The notes under the pieces were generated by a model that did no database searches, was not told where the DNA came from, and worked only from the letters and a program-made list of their open reading frames with translations. A DNA stretch of 64,000 bases from Tridacna crocea (Eukaryota > Mollusca > Bivalvia > Cardiida > Cardiidae), in assembly GCA_943736015.1 (NCBI GenBank), contig OX031060.1:5159501-5223500 (forward strand), given 5' to 3'. Shown piece after piece: positions 59,101 through 63,181 of this stretch. Positions within the stretch are counted from its first letter, which is position 1. The number at the start of each line of letters is the position of its first letter. A program made the translations under genes and the position numbers.

Positions 59101-62100
59101 CATTTGACGCCATGTCAAGACTGCTCCTTTGGCTTTTCCAGTTATCAACCTCCAACAATGTTCTGCGTTCTTTGAAGATACAACACCAAACAAACATAGA
59201 GTTTCTGATGTAAAATGCTTTTTAGGTGTCTCTTGAGGGACCTTGTAAGTTTCGGTTGGTGAACATCCACGCAAAACTTAATAAGTGCGCAAGTTTCAAT
59301 ACTTTCAATTGACATCATGGCTGACATTCACTAGGGAAGTAAGCAGGCCCGTTGTGTTTACATAAAACCAGAAATGACATTGAAATTTCAACTGTTGGTT
59401 GATATGATGTCAACATTGACATCCACAGCATTGGGGTAAAAATCGGGAATTAGAAAGGTTAGAAAACTCGTACTGAATATAAAATAGCGAAATAGATTTA
59501 TACCTGCCTCGCCTAACCATACACCTGTTGCTATGGTCACCCATTAGGTACTGACATGATAAAAAGATGACGTTGATTTTTCTTCATCACATCGAATACA
59601 TTTGAAACTGGAATTGTGACAAATTGTAGAACAAAATTTCAAACAAGTATTTATTTAGAGCATCAGTACTGCTTATTCTGGATTGTCCCTTGTATTCCTG
59701 TGAACTTTATATAAGGGTAATATGCAATAAATTTGCAAATGATTATTTCTTATGAGACAAGTATTCTGGAGAAGTTTCTTTTATTATATTATTCATAACA
59801 TATCAAAATTGTTCTTAAATTTTTCATAAAAATGATCTATAGGATATAGAAATACATAGTATATCAGTGAATAAAATGGTAAAATCTCACACTGGACCCC
59901 CAACTTGCCAGCACTCTTTAACTCATTACCACACAATCCCTACTTTTGAGGCCCCTGAGAAAGAAGCCTTTGGAAAACATTGTGGGAAAAGGAGAAAATG
60001 CTGGTAACCAGCATTTTCTCCTTTTCCCACAATGTTTTCTACCCTTCACGAATCAAATTTCAAATTTCCAGTCACTTTTATTTTGTCGTCTGCAAATGCT
60101 TTCATTTTGGACCAGTCTAAAATATTGCCATTTGGTGATGGGTTAAACTGAGCTATCGGTCAATGTGCAACTCTTCTTTTGGTATACTCTCACAATGCTG
60201 GCCATTATTTCGACGATGCGGTAGAGTAGCCTGTGGCTTGGAAAGAATATTGTCCATAGTACTGGTAAAAGAAACTCCAAAAAAGCATGGTTAGGTGCAC
60301 TGGCTACAGTGACATACATGTGACTGAAAGGATGTTGAAAATAGTGTTAAACACCATTCAATCAATCAATCAGACATTCAGTCAATCAATCAATCAATAT
60401 TTTGGTTTCAATTACTTGGGAAAAGAAAAACCCAACTACAGACAGATTCTTTTTTCTTCACTGCTTTAATTTAATCACTGCACAGTAGTTTTACATGTTA
60501 CAAAAAGAGCTCTTAAATATTCCATACCCTTTTACAAAACAGTTTAGCCCCTAAATAACATAGAGGCATTAGACCTCTTTAACCCATTAGCACACAATCC
60601 CTACTTTTGACGACCCTGAGAAATAAGCCTTTAGAAAACATTGTGGGAAAAGGGGAAAATGCTGGTAACCAGTAATTTCTCCTTTTCCCACAATATTTTC
60701 TACTCTTTACAAAACAAATTTAAAATCTTAAGTCACTTTTATTTTGTCATCTGCAAATGCTTTGAATTTGGACCAGTCCAAAATTTTGTCGTTTGTTAAT
60801 GAGTTTAACTATGTTTGAAAGGTAGAAAATGGAACAGGAATTTTCTTGATCAAACCATGATTTCTCCTTCCTTCGAATGACCAATCCAGTCAGTGTAGTT
60901 TAACTCCATAATGTAATCTGAAGTTTCTCTCAATTTGGACATGTGTAAAATTTTGTTTATTTGCAAACAGCTGAAGTGCTGTTGAATGGTCTTTTTCATT
61001 TTACAACAACCACCATATCTTGTCATTTTAAGATTCCATTTAGCTAGAATGTGAGCAAAGTAGTGAATGGTGCAGATCAAACACCCGACAGTATGTTGTG
61101 TACATTTTAACCCTTATCTACACACATGCACAAAAAATTGGAACTTATTTTTATGGTAGAGTCAATACCAGTGTAACAAATCTCATTAACTCAGTTCTTT
61201 CCGCAACAGCTCTTTAGCAGATAACTTTCGAACCATTGATGTGGGACATGGATAATCCTTAACCTTTTCCAAATGAAAAAATTTCAGACGAGTCCAAATT
61301 GAAAGCACTTGAAAGCATTTGCAGACAACAAATTAAAGTTGGCCCAAATGACAAAATTTGTCCTTAACTCATTACCAATTGACAAAATTTTAGGTTTGTC
61401 CAAATTGAACGCATTTGCAGACGAAAAAATAAATGTGTCGAAAAATTTGAAATTTGTTTTGTGAAGGGTAAAAAACATTGTGGGAAAAGGAGAAAATGCT
61501 GGTTACCAATGTTTTCTAAAGCCTTCTTTCATAGGGTTGTCAAAAGTAGGGATTGTGTGGTAATGGGTTAATAGGGTAAGAAACTATTGGAAAAAAGAGA
61601 AAATGCTGGTTACCAAAAGCTCTCTTTGTCAGGGTCCTTAAAAGCTTGGGTTGTATGGTAAAGGATTAACTACGTTTGTGACAGCTTCCATTTTCATCTT
61701 TCATGTAACTATCAGGCTTGCCTATTACTCGAATAACGGTGAGCACCTTACAGGATTGATCCTGCCACACTTGTCAATGTCAATTTAGAATGGATAAACC
61801 AAGAACTAAAAAGGGTCATTTCAAGTCAGCAAAACAAAGACAAAAGTATTTAAATGAAGTCAAAATTTTAATGGTATATGCGAGACAAGAATCCAAAATT
61901 ATGCTTTCAAACGTTTGGTCTGAAAGTCAAAGTGAATCACCAAACAATGGAGTATGGACACAGATGCTTCTACTAGCACTCTATCTAGCAGACATATCAT
62001 CAAGCTGAAACATCCTTTTAGATGCAGATACTGTTAGTTTGGTCTAGTCCAAAATTATGTCACTTGGTAAAGACTTGCAGAAAACGAGGGTCTGCTTATA

Positions 62101-63181
62101 ACTCTTTCTCCTTTACCAAGTTGTCCTAAGCTTGATGAATCAGCAGCAGACAACATTAGAAAACATTGATGTCAAAAGGAGAAACTGCTCCTAATGATTT
62201 GATCCTCTTTTTCGCACTGTGATTTTTGACCCATCAGAGAACTGTGATACATGAATATCAGGTTTTGGTTTAGTGACTGCAAACAAATAAAATTTAGAAG
62301 AGTCTAAAATTAGTTGTTTGGCAATGGGTTAAATGATAACATCAGTATTATACATTTATGCTGTGAATTGGTTTATTGTGACCAACAAACTTGATTTTTA
62401 TAAATATTGTTGTATTTTCATTATCCTTATATTAGCATTTTCTCCTTTTTGCGCAATGTTTTCTACTTTACCAAAGAAAAATTGCACCTTTTGAGCCATG
62501 TTGAAATTACCATCTGCAAATGCTCTCAATCTGGACAAGGCTAAAACTTTCTGGTAAACAGTTATGCTTTCAACATGGACCAGTCTAAAACTTTTTACAT
62601 CTGATGAAGATTTATACAGTGCTTTTCAAGGCTTGTTACAGTCATATTTCTGTCTTAACCCATTACCACACAATCCCTACTTTTGACGCCCCTGAAAGAA
62701 GCCTTTAGAAAACATTGTGGGAAAAGGAGAAAATGCTGGTAACCAGCATTTTCTCCTTTTCCCACAATGTTTTCTTCCCTTCACAAAACAAATTTCAAAT
62801 TTTCAGTCACTTTTATTTTGTCATCTGCAAATGCTTTCAATTTGGACCAGTCTAAAATATTGTTGTTTGGTAATGGGTTAACTCTTTACCACATGACAAA
62901 AATATAGACTTGTCCAAATTGAAAGCATTTGCAGACAACAATTCAAACATGGCTCAAGTGATAAAATTTGTATTTGATAGGGTAGAAAACATTGTGAGAA
63001 AAGGAGAAAATGCTGGTTACAAGCATTTTCACCTTTTTCTACAATGTTTTCAAAGGGCTCTTTTCTTGGGGTTGTCAAAACTAGGGATTGTGTGGTAAAG
63101 AGTTAATGATGTCTTTCAGCTTCATTTCCTAGTGTTCCAAAATACATGAAGGGGAACATACACCTGAGAGAGCACATGATG
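29036..63181 (+). CDS. Host gene of unknown function, nine phase-compatible exons (partial at both ends)
   Basis: Nine segments bounded by AG acceptors and GT donors join in one open frame: 29036-29103, 38152-38260, 44752-44819, 46054-46123, 47416-47477, 53161-53233, 55210-55249, 58817-59007 and 63120-63181. Entering phases are 1,0,1,0,1,0,1,2,1 and every junction agrees, which chance would rarely give. The roughly 248-residue product runs from EDFVSLCMETLSSM through LARSTPRPSWAVTQRERRN, MTEKDYEDWILRGEISDTE, EANWRRLEQTANKEQ, GMPMCVTCFCCPGSINKYPW to MKGNIHLREHMM. It is mostly charged; CVTCFCC could bind metal. I recognise no family. The start and end lie outside the chain. All introns are filled with transposable elements. 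Confidence 0.7.
29158..29386 (+). mobile_element. Family B hairpin MITE
   Basis: TTAACCTTTTACCCCATAAG start, GGAGTAAAGGGTTAA end. The stem GAAAACATTGTGGCAAAAGG closes on GAGCAATTTCACC-type sequence around CATCACG. It starts 54 bases after the 29036 exon. Confidence 0.9.
29383..29600 (+). mobile_element. Family C palindromic MITE, right end uncertain
   Basis: Begins TTAACCCTTAGGCTGCTAAG and contains a decayed palindrome GAAGATCAGACTGGACAAAG/GCAGCCTGATTTTTCATC. It shares TTAA 29383-29386 with the family B copy. Confidence 0.6.
29823..30050 (-). mobile_element. Family A hairpin MITE, near-consensus
   Basis: All parts are intact, including a stem of about 33 bp per arm without obvious mismatches. 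It shares its right TTAA with the next, inverted copy. Confidence 0.95.
30047..30275 (+). mobile_element. Family A hairpin MITE, inverted against its left neighbour
   Basis: Starts at the TTAA that ends the previous copy, so 29823-30275 is one large inverted repeat holding two smaller hairpins. Ends GGTAACGAGTTAA. Confidence 0.95.
30272..30455 (+). mobile_element. Family A MITE, third in the chain
   Basis: Shares TTAA 30272-30275 with the previous copy. The first 20 bases are shortened and the right end is lost just before the mariner at 30474. The stem is well preserved. Confidence 0.8.
30669..30798 (+). pseudogene. Mariner transposase, N-terminal HTH part
   Basis: NVLFELGVIIKFYIKLEK followed by SEIKRYLEPVEGDSVLKK matches the first helix-turn-helix of mariner transposases (FE-R-VI-F-KLGKS, GDS-L-+). 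The frame stops making sense at the insertion point 30798. The rest resumes at 35719. Confidence 0.85.
30960..31068 (+). other. Probable 5' untranslated exon of the two-gene transposon
   Basis: ATTTTAAG|GTAAGT at 31068/31069 is a consensus donor, and acceptors at 31538 (TTTTTTTTCTTTCAG) and 31937 (TTGATGTTTTCTAG) each stand just before one of the two coding frames. The upstream edge of the exon is a guess. Confidence 0.55.
31542..31838 (+). CDS. Small PHD-finger protein of the transposon
   Basis: A 98-residue frame with one C4HC3 zinc finger: C18 and C21, C54 and C57, H62 and C65, C84 and C87 (key stretches WICQICC, LFCMGCKYQYHLKC and YYCEDCG). PHD fingers usually read histone tails, so a role in targeting chromatin or regulating the neighbouring transposase is inferred. 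The loop between the first and second Cys pairs (32 residues) is longer than typical. The ATG follows an acceptor by 3 bases. The stop at 31838 is 108 bases before the next frame's ATG, so this is a separate product unless an unseen donor joins them. The pogo-like transposase in this window also ends in a PHD-like finger. Confidence 0.85.
   Translation: MTCTPPSSDEEFLIEWICQICCNKAKDSLKLEYEHLPGDKVILTDSNGDSWLFCMGCKYQYHLKCVRNLPKDITPEALGSEYYCEDCGWFVEGAYDSE
31947..34241 (+). CDS. 764-aa RNase-H-like transposase candidate
   Basis: One uninterrupted frame. Residues 1-200 are charged and low-complexity (SDSFSDEDLDSVSD; KKSKPKKNIEKED). Residues 200-320 are basic and Cys-containing (CSKRCEKRSKGR; VDCRKCDAKEGG). 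A zinc-knuckle-like CDLCC lies at C449-C453, followed by a coiled segment. The catalytic core then shows D498 (ITVDLQAVLL), D574 (IFSDGCTYQNRN) and D615 or E622 (ECDSVHSTIE), with YYKTKLACHNYTIYDL between the first two. This pattern belongs to a large animal family of uncharacterised transposase-like proteins (DUF7869-like, from memory). The position between inverted ends with a target duplication makes transposase the best reading. The start at 31947 lies 9 bases after an acceptor. No stop or frameshift is seen, so it may be active or recently so. Confidence 0.85.
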   Translation: MASRGKYLVQLSLQKKHQALATLGHTKDNTWAKPVEINTQFDENKAISEHLDDVNCQESTSSHFRIQGKTVVNTTHVDLECNESDDLSDSFSDEDLDSVSDPIWKPKKTDLHESDSDSTLKKDKISKKSKPKKNIEKEDVIDINNNPKDKETAIRRDSTNTAKQKQPYTYDLIDIELQDVEALDHEEIIESDEKDHEGKKRNRTADPATWERNINKRLRMEGKGYKSVKRDANKTYNVVNKNARSLFPRSCSKRCEKRSKGRICTQFTEKDREEIFEGFWKNMDWDGKKVYVIGLVDCRKCDAKEGGRRGSTYLYHLKKDGVKLPVCKNMFLSTLAIGEKSVYGWMEQASQNSGTPGKPQRLSRGMRTKEIRESAEKFLDVIPKMPSHYCRTSTSKVYVEPTFTSFSELYKVYGDHCLTHNTLCASRRVFSDVFREKNMSLFKPKKDQCDLCCSFETGNATEAEYNEHIKMKEEARVEKSKDKELAMTDEEVKVITVDLQAVLLAPFVQASGMYYKTKLACHNYTIYDLSTKDVFLYFWHEGEGDLSASSFASCLTDFINNVPEKIKELVIFSDGCTYQNRNVVLANALLKLSIERNIVIMQKYLTKGHTQMECDSVHSTIETKKRGKPIYSPHNYVEMREARPTHKYCVKYLTHEFFSDYKKLTTYSSIRPGVKPGDPVVTDICCLKYISDGRILYKLRFPEEYRELHKKTTRQTVQTENQIQPPRLHASPIPIKGSKFNHLQELKSVIPADYHGFYDTLPHY
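34242..34800. other. 3' flank of the transposase gene
   Basis: No coding sequence. A decayed family C-like palindrome lies near 34608-34672 (GGTATAGATCTATGACCAGG mirrored by CCTGAACCTGATCTATGCC). No AATAAA follows the stop closely; the first clear one is at about 35579. Confidence 0.5.
34801..35025 (-). mobile_element. Family A MITE inside the two-gene transposon
   Basis: TTAACACCTTACCAAACGAC start, GGTAAAGGGTTAC end, moderately diverged. Its presence shows that family A landed inside this transposon, before or after it entered the mariner. Confidence 0.85.
35719..36505 (+). pseudogene. Mariner transposase, remainder
   Basis: After the insert, mariner-like peptides appear in shifting frames: DWFRQWCDTVKDDIESG (35737 on), SVHQILTQYLGK and RVPRQLTLEKI near 35900-35985, EYKQQSSVLKHSAAPSAGK near 36100-36150, and NAPYNLVLTQCAL with VLKDYLCGM near 36425-36500, the region of the last catalytic Asp. 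Multiple stops and shifts make it a pseudogene. Confidence 0.8.
36735..37300. repeat. ~140-bp tandem repeat, four diverged units
   Basis: Units are marked by AGAGGCCATGTTGTCAGTCTGATAC, here split as AGAGGCCATGTT and CAGTCTGATAC, then TTGGTCAGAATGTTTGTCT and GTCACTTGGCC. The same unit occurs at 42355-42735, 63380-63600 and 63930-64000. Confidence 0.75.
37352..37592 (-). mobile_element. Family B hairpin MITE
   Basis: Inverted relative to 29158. TTAACACTTTACTCCATAG start, TATGGGGTAAAGGGTTTAA end; the stem closes over GCTCCTGAAGAGC. Confidence 0.88.
38152..38260 (+). CDS. Host gene exon (LISSIHSVRRIYRGKS...)
   Basis: Acceptor TTTCTTTTGCAG, donor CGTG|GTATGT. 109 bases, phase 0 in, phase 1 out; encodes LLDQLARSTPRPSWAVTQR. 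One of the strongest exons by composition. Confidence 0.75.
38261..38781. other. Intron with a family C-like palindrome
   Basis: A palindrome at 38692-38742 reads CCAAGATCAGACGGCAC and GTGCAGTCTGATCTTGA around GTTCT. Nothing else is recognised. Confidence 0.5.
38782..41031 (-). pseudogene. LINE (non-LTR retrotransposon) ORF2, 5' truncated
   Basis: On the minus strand the frame runs from about 41031 through a linker (TDFWRVLKTGSENRS) into reverse transcriptase: GKAPGKDGISAEF, NYRGISLINVVYKI, QAGFRAGYSVIDN, YVDFKKAFDSI, GTRQGDVSSPIIFNL and the catalytic LLYADDVAH (YADD at 39977-39988). The C-terminal part ends in a zinc-knuckle-like VCHHC and YHCFFHC motif, as in many LINEs. One frameshift lies near 39920 (LSELS continues as CHETKISVNLSKTE) and one in-frame TGA near 39433 (probably from TGG). 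The endonuclease is missing, so it is a dead 5'-truncated copy in a host intron. The clade is not determined. Confidence 0.9.
41032..41165. repeat. Dispersed repeat, copy a
   Basis: CATGGGTTTTCACGCTTTTT and GTCATAAATGACTCG words recur at 41336-41560. The LINE's truncated 5' end abuts this copy. Confidence 0.7.
41336..41560. repeat. Dispersed repeat, copy b
   Basis: Same orientation as copy a but with about 80 extra bases in the middle (around TTTGACATCATTTAGTC). Confidence 0.7.
41561..42354. other. No gene seen
   Basis: Holds one long imperfect hairpin near 41903-41987 (GACTACAATCGATTCCG mirrored by TTTTGACTGTAGTCG). No exon or known repeat end was found. Confidence 0.4.
42355..42735 (+). 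mobile_element. 3' part of a Helentron-like element with tandem units
   Basis: Units resemble 36735-37300. The end reads AATCAAGGGTCATCTTGGCC followed by CTCTTGTTTT, the same closing syntax as families H1-H3. Confidence 0.6.
42849..43045 (+). mobile_element. Family A MITE, very degenerate
   Basis: Recognisable by ACTCTTTACGACACA, GACCCTGAGAACAAG and TAAAATATTGTTGTCT; the stem is mostly lost. Confidence 0.55.
43263..43482 (-). mobile_element. Family A hairpin MITE, stem tip deleted
   Basis: About seven bases are missing from the stem tip (GCTGGTCACCATTTTC). The ends are otherwise normal. Confidence 0.9.
43872..44601 (+). mobile_element. Helentron-like family H1, copy 1
   Basis: Starts TTTTTAGCTCACCTGAGCAT and ends TACTCAGGTGAGCGATATAG, then hairpin GGACCATCATGGTCC, then TCTTGTT. 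GCTCACCTGAG and CTCAGGTGAGC are subterminal inverted repeats. The interior has two to three tandem units of about 155 bp containing TTGATATTTGGTATGTAGCA. Confidence 0.85.
44752..44819 (+). CDS. Host gene exon (RRNMTEKDYEDWILRG...)
   Basis: Acceptor TATGATTTTTCAG, donor GAG|GTACAG. 68 bases, phase 1 in, phase 0 out. Confidence 0.75.
44981..45209 (-). mobile_element. Family A hairpin MITE, near-consensus
   Basis: TTAAGTTATTACCAAACGAC start, GGTAATGAGTTAA end; one stem mismatch (ATGTTGG). Confidence 0.93.
45206..45437 (-). mobile_element. Family A MITE, diverged, head-to-tail with its neighbour
   Basis: Shares TTAA 45206-45209 with the previous copy. It is much more diverged, so it was there first and supplied the target. 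Confidence 0.8.
45438..46053. other. Intron, nothing recognised
   Basis: Plain AT-rich sequence without repeats that recur in the window. Confidence 0.5.
46054..46123 (+). CDS. Host gene exon (GKGNWKRREYEKYITEDS...)
   Basis: Acceptor TTCTTCTGTTATAG, donor TCAG|GTCTGT. 70 bases, phase 0 in, phase 1 out. Confidence 0.75.
46124..46936. other. Intron, nothing recognised
   Basis: A poly-T run near 46248-46264 and AT-rich filler only. Confidence 0.5.
46937..47164 (-). mobile_element. Family A hairpin MITE
   Basis: TTAACTCTTAACCAAATGAC start, GGTAATGGGTTAG end; the stem has several mismatches. Confidence 0.88.
47416..47477 (+). CDS. Host gene exon (GGKGSDKESTGKVLHSRMFYQ)
   Basis: Acceptor TTTTATTTTCTTAG, donor CAG|GTATCA. 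62 bases, phase 1 in, phase 0 out. Confidence 0.72.
47478..47955. other. Intron with a long imperfect palindrome
   Basis: 47500-47660 contains an imperfect inverted repeat: TTTCATGGAGGTATGGAAAC mirrored by CCATATCTCCATGGAAAC, and GGAATGAAGAGA mirrored by TCTCTTCATTCC. Confidence 0.6.
47958..49186 (+). mobile_element. Helentron-like family H3
   Basis: Starts TTATGCTCCCCGAAGGGCGA and ends TTGTTCGGGGAGCACAACCC, hairpin CCGTCGCTGACGG, CTCTTGTTT. GCTCCCCGAA and TTCGGGGAGC are perfect 10-bp subterminal inverted repeats. A (GTCC)n run follows the 5' end, then about five tandem units near 150 bp marked by GGAAAAAGGGG and CAATTTTTACTAATATCTC. Confidence 0.85.
49187..49559. other. Intron, short tandem of TGGAGCTATGATTTTTTT
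   Basis: Three copies of an 18-22-bp unit near 49340-49405; otherwise featureless. Confidence 0.6.
49560..49713 (-). mobile_element. Family C palindromic MITE
   Basis: The central palindrome at 49614-49671 (GTGTAGATCTAAGATCAGAC and its complement) is almost perfect. The right end CTTAGCAGCCTAGGGTTAA is the complement of the left end of the copy at 29383. The left end is uncertain. Confidence 0.7.
50223..50451 (+). mobile_element. Family A hairpin MITE
   Basis: TTAACCCATTACCACACAAT start; the right end has drifted to GGTAATGAGCCAA. Confidence 0.9.
50491..50710 (+). mobile_element. Family A hairpin MITE
   Basis: Eight or so bases are missing near the left end (CACACCCTTTAGACG). The stem is good; the right end lacks TTAA. 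Confidence 0.88.
50917..51133 (+). mobile_element. Family A MITE, diverged
   Basis: Right arm shortened (TTCCTCCTTTGTAG). Ends TTAAATGCTGACCACACAAT and GGAAAGAGTTAA. Confidence 0.8.
51346..51574 (+). mobile_element. Family B hairpin MITE
   Basis: TTAACCCTTTACCCCATAAG start, GAGTAAAGGGTTAT end; a near-perfect stem closing over GCTCGTCATGAGC. Confidence 0.92.
51575..52542. other. Intron with a decayed family C-like palindrome
   Basis: GATCCAAGATTTGACTGCAT/GCAGGCCGATCTTGATT at 51645-51694. Nothing else is recognised up to the next MITE. Confidence 0.5.
52543..52771 (-). mobile_element. Family A hairpin MITE
   Basis: TTAACTCTTTACCACACAAC start, GGTAATGGGTTAA end; the stem has paired changes (AACACTGTGGG with ACAGTGTTTTC), discussed in the findings. 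Confidence 0.93.
52869..53131. mobile_element. Palindromic MITE (family D) with ~50-bp inverted ends
   Basis: The left end AAGAAGCGAAAAGGGGCATT mirrors the right end AATGCCCTTTTTCGCGTG. An internal palindrome AGATTAGCCTGGGCAGTCTG/CGCAGGCTAATC repeats in weaker form at 53045-53085. This repeat type is familiar from bivalve genomes. It stops 29 bases before the next exon. Confidence 0.85.
53161..53233 (+). CDS. Host gene exon (EANWRRLEQTANKEQLRE...)
   Basis: Acceptor ATGTTTTACTTTCAAAG (weak: purine before AG), donor CAAG|GTTTGT. 73 bases, phase 0 in, phase 1 out. Confidence 0.68.
53276..53504 (-). mobile_element. Family A hairpin MITE
   Basis: Starts 43 bases after the exon. Shares its right TTAA with the next copy. 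Confidence 0.93.
53501..53729 (-). mobile_element. Family A hairpin MITE, head-to-tail with its left neighbour
   Basis: TTAACCCTTTACCAAACGAC start, GGTAAAGGGTTAA end; a CTTTACC-type end rather than the CATTACC type of its neighbour. Confidence 0.92.
53829..54057 (+). mobile_element. Family A hairpin MITE
   Basis: TTAACCCATGACCACACAAT start, GGTAAAGAGTTAA end; paired stem changes (CACTGTGGG with CCCACGGTG). Confidence 0.92.
54058..54689. other. Intron, nothing recognised
   Basis: No repeat or exon seen. Confidence 0.5.
54690..54910 (+). mobile_element. Family A MITE, degenerate
   Basis: The stem is weak (GTGAAAATGCTGGTGACCAG) and the ends have decayed. Confidence 0.75.
54921..55150 (+). mobile_element. 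Family A hairpin MITE
   Basis: TTAACCCTTAACCAAACAAT start, GCGAAAGAGTTAA end; ends 59 bases before the 55210 exon. Confidence 0.92.
55210..55249 (+). CDS. Host gene micro-exon (GHGSSTLKKLLLC)
   Basis: Acceptor TTTGTCCATACAG, donor TCT|GTAAGT. 40 bases, phase 1 in, phase 2 out; the phase match with both neighbours supports it despite its small size. Confidence 0.65.
55291..56209 (+). mobile_element. Helentron-like family H2, copy 2 (young)
   Basis: Starts TTTATATGCCTGTCGAAGAC and ends TAAGACGGGCGTATCTTGCG then ACAATTTGCCGCTCTTGTT. ATATGCCTGTC and GACGGGCGTAT are subterminal inverted repeats. It contains five very similar ~155-bp units (TATACTAGCTAGGGTTATGA), so the array expanded recently. 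Confidence 0.88.
56210..56362 (+). mobile_element. Family A MITE, 5' truncated
   Basis: GAAATGTGAAAAATGCTGGT then AAATTTGGACGAGTATCATC. It is truncated exactly where the H2 element ends, so H2 probably inserted into it. Confidence 0.65.
56363..56728. other. Intron with a small family A crumb
   Basis: 56425-56500 resembles a family A left end plus part of a stem (TTGAAAACATTGAAGG). The rest is unrecognised. Confidence 0.45.
56729..58290 (+). mobile_element. Helentron-like family H1, copy 2 (long array)
   Basis: Same ends as 43872-44601 but with about eight internal units of ~155 bp (GATGCCCCTGGGGTCAAAAC, AGAGCTTTGATATTTGGTAT). The copies thus differ by unit number. The end has decayed to TCTTCTTT. 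Confidence 0.9.
58291..58545. other. Intron with a decayed family C-like palindrome
   Basis: GATCCAAGATCCATCTACAC and GCAGCCTGATCTTAATCC at 58449-58506. Confidence 0.5.
58546..58774 (-). mobile_element. Family A MITE, diverged
   Basis: TTAAATCTTTACCAAACAAC start, GATAAAGGATTAA end; the stem is badly mutated. It ends 42 bases before the next exon. Confidence 0.85.
58817..59007 (+). CDS. Host gene exon (LILMSGCAATTQDTDKPS...)
   Basis: Acceptor TTTTCACTTTAG, donor ATCT|GTAAGT. 191 bases, phase 2 in, phase 1 out. It holds LNEVIWHTGNGLTSGMP and the Cys cluster CVTCFCC, the only metal-site-like motif in the protein. Confidence 0.78.
59035..59330 (-). pseudogene. Second mariner transposase fragment (N-terminal)
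   Basis: Minus-strand peptides in three frames line up with mariner transposases: SIESIETCALIKFCVD, then PTETYKVPQETPKKHFTSET, then FKERRTLLEVDNWKSQRSS and SNEAIRNFVTGDRRLKTFF. At least two frameshifts separate them. The 3' part is missing, cut about 28 bases after the host exon. No inverted ends were found. It is a different lineage from the mariner at 30474. Confidence 0.75.
59331..59917. other. Intron, nothing recognised
   Basis: May include the 5' leader of the mariner fragment; no clear terminal repeat seen. Confidence 0.45.
59918..60146 (+). mobile_element. Family A hairpin MITE, near-consensus
   Basis: TTAACTCATTACCACACAAT start, GGTGATGGGTTAA end; the stem appears perfect. Confidence 0.95.
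60222..60397 (+). mobile_element. SINE-C, 3' part with (ATCA)n tail
   Basis: GCCTGTGGCTTGGAAAGAAT, then CTGAAAGGATGTTGAAAATA, GTGTTAAACACCATTCAATC and an (ATCA)n tail. This is the best-preserved SINE-C tail in the window and shows what copies 2 and 3 of the TTAA MITE interrupted. Confidence 0.8.
60579..60808 (+). mobile_element. Family A hairpin MITE
   Basis: TTAACCCATTAGCACACAAT start, GTTAATGAGTTTAA end; a few stem mismatches. Confidence 0.92.
60809..61258. other. Intron, possible decayed family A remnant
   Basis: Scattered words (AAAGGTAGAAAATGG, CAATTTGGACATGTGTAAAA) hint at a very old copy; otherwise nothing. Confidence 0.4.
61259..61363 (-). mobile_element. Family A MITE, left half only
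   Basis: Stops at the TTAA of the next copy. Contains a duplicated GAAAGCAYTTG word. Confidence 0.75.
61364..61571 (-). mobile_element. Family A MITE, right stem arm partly deleted
   Basis: The stem reads GAAAATGCTGGTTACCA then jumps to ATGTTTTCTAAAGCC, so about 20 bases of the right arm are missing. Confidence 0.88.
61568..61669 (-). mobile_element. Family A MITE, right half, arm deleted
   Basis: Shares TTAA 61568-61571 with its neighbour. AATGCTGGTTACC then jumps to AAAAGCTCTCTTTG, a hairpin-arm loss like that at 61364. Confidence 0.8.
61790..62008 (+). CDS. Orphan 72-codon frame
   Basis: Starts 4 bases after a possible acceptor (CAATTTAG) with MDKPRTKKGHFKSAKQRQKY and ends at a TGA. It is basic at the start; no family recognised. 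Joining it to the host exon at 58817 gives a stop at the junction, so it is not the next exon in that reading. It could be a leftover of a mobile element. Confidence 0.25.
   Translation: MDKPRTKKGHFKSAKQRQKYLNEVKILMVYARQESKIMLSNVWSESQSESPNNGVWTQMLLLALYLADISSS
62108..62333 (+). mobile_element. Family A MITE, very degenerate
   Basis: CTCCTTTACCAAGTTG start, GGCAATGGGTTAA end; the stem core is reduced to GGAGAAACTGCTCC. Confidence 0.6.
62433..62560 (+). mobile_element. Family A MITE, right half
   Basis: Begins in the right stem arm (AGCATTTTCTCC) and lacks everything before it. Confidence 0.7.
62655..62881 (+). mobile_element. Family A hairpin MITE, near-consensus
   Basis: TTAACCCATTACCACACAAT start, GGTAATGGGTTAA end; perfect-looking stem. 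Shares its right TTAA with the next, inverted copy. Confidence 0.95.
62878..63106 (-). mobile_element. Family A MITE directly before a host exon
   Basis: TTAACTCTTTACCACATGAC start, GGTAAAGAGTTAA end. Only 13 bases separate it from the exon at 63120, so the branch point of that intron must lie inside the element. Confidence 0.93.
63120..63181 (+). CDS. Host gene exon (SSFPSVPKYMKGNIHLRE...)
   Basis: Acceptor GATGTCTTTCAG, donor ATG|GTAAGA. 62 bases, phase 1 in, phase 0 out; encodes FPSVPKYMKGNIHLREHMM. The gene continues past the window. Confidence 0.72.

Noticed and set aside
59908-60400. A further host exon around 60.3 kb (open frame with QSINQ repeats)
   Set aside because: It is the (ATCA)n tail of SINE-C.
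61790-62008. Next exon of the host gene
   Set aside because: Phase joining from 59007 creates a stop at the junction, whereas the 63120 exon fits; kept only as an orphan frame.
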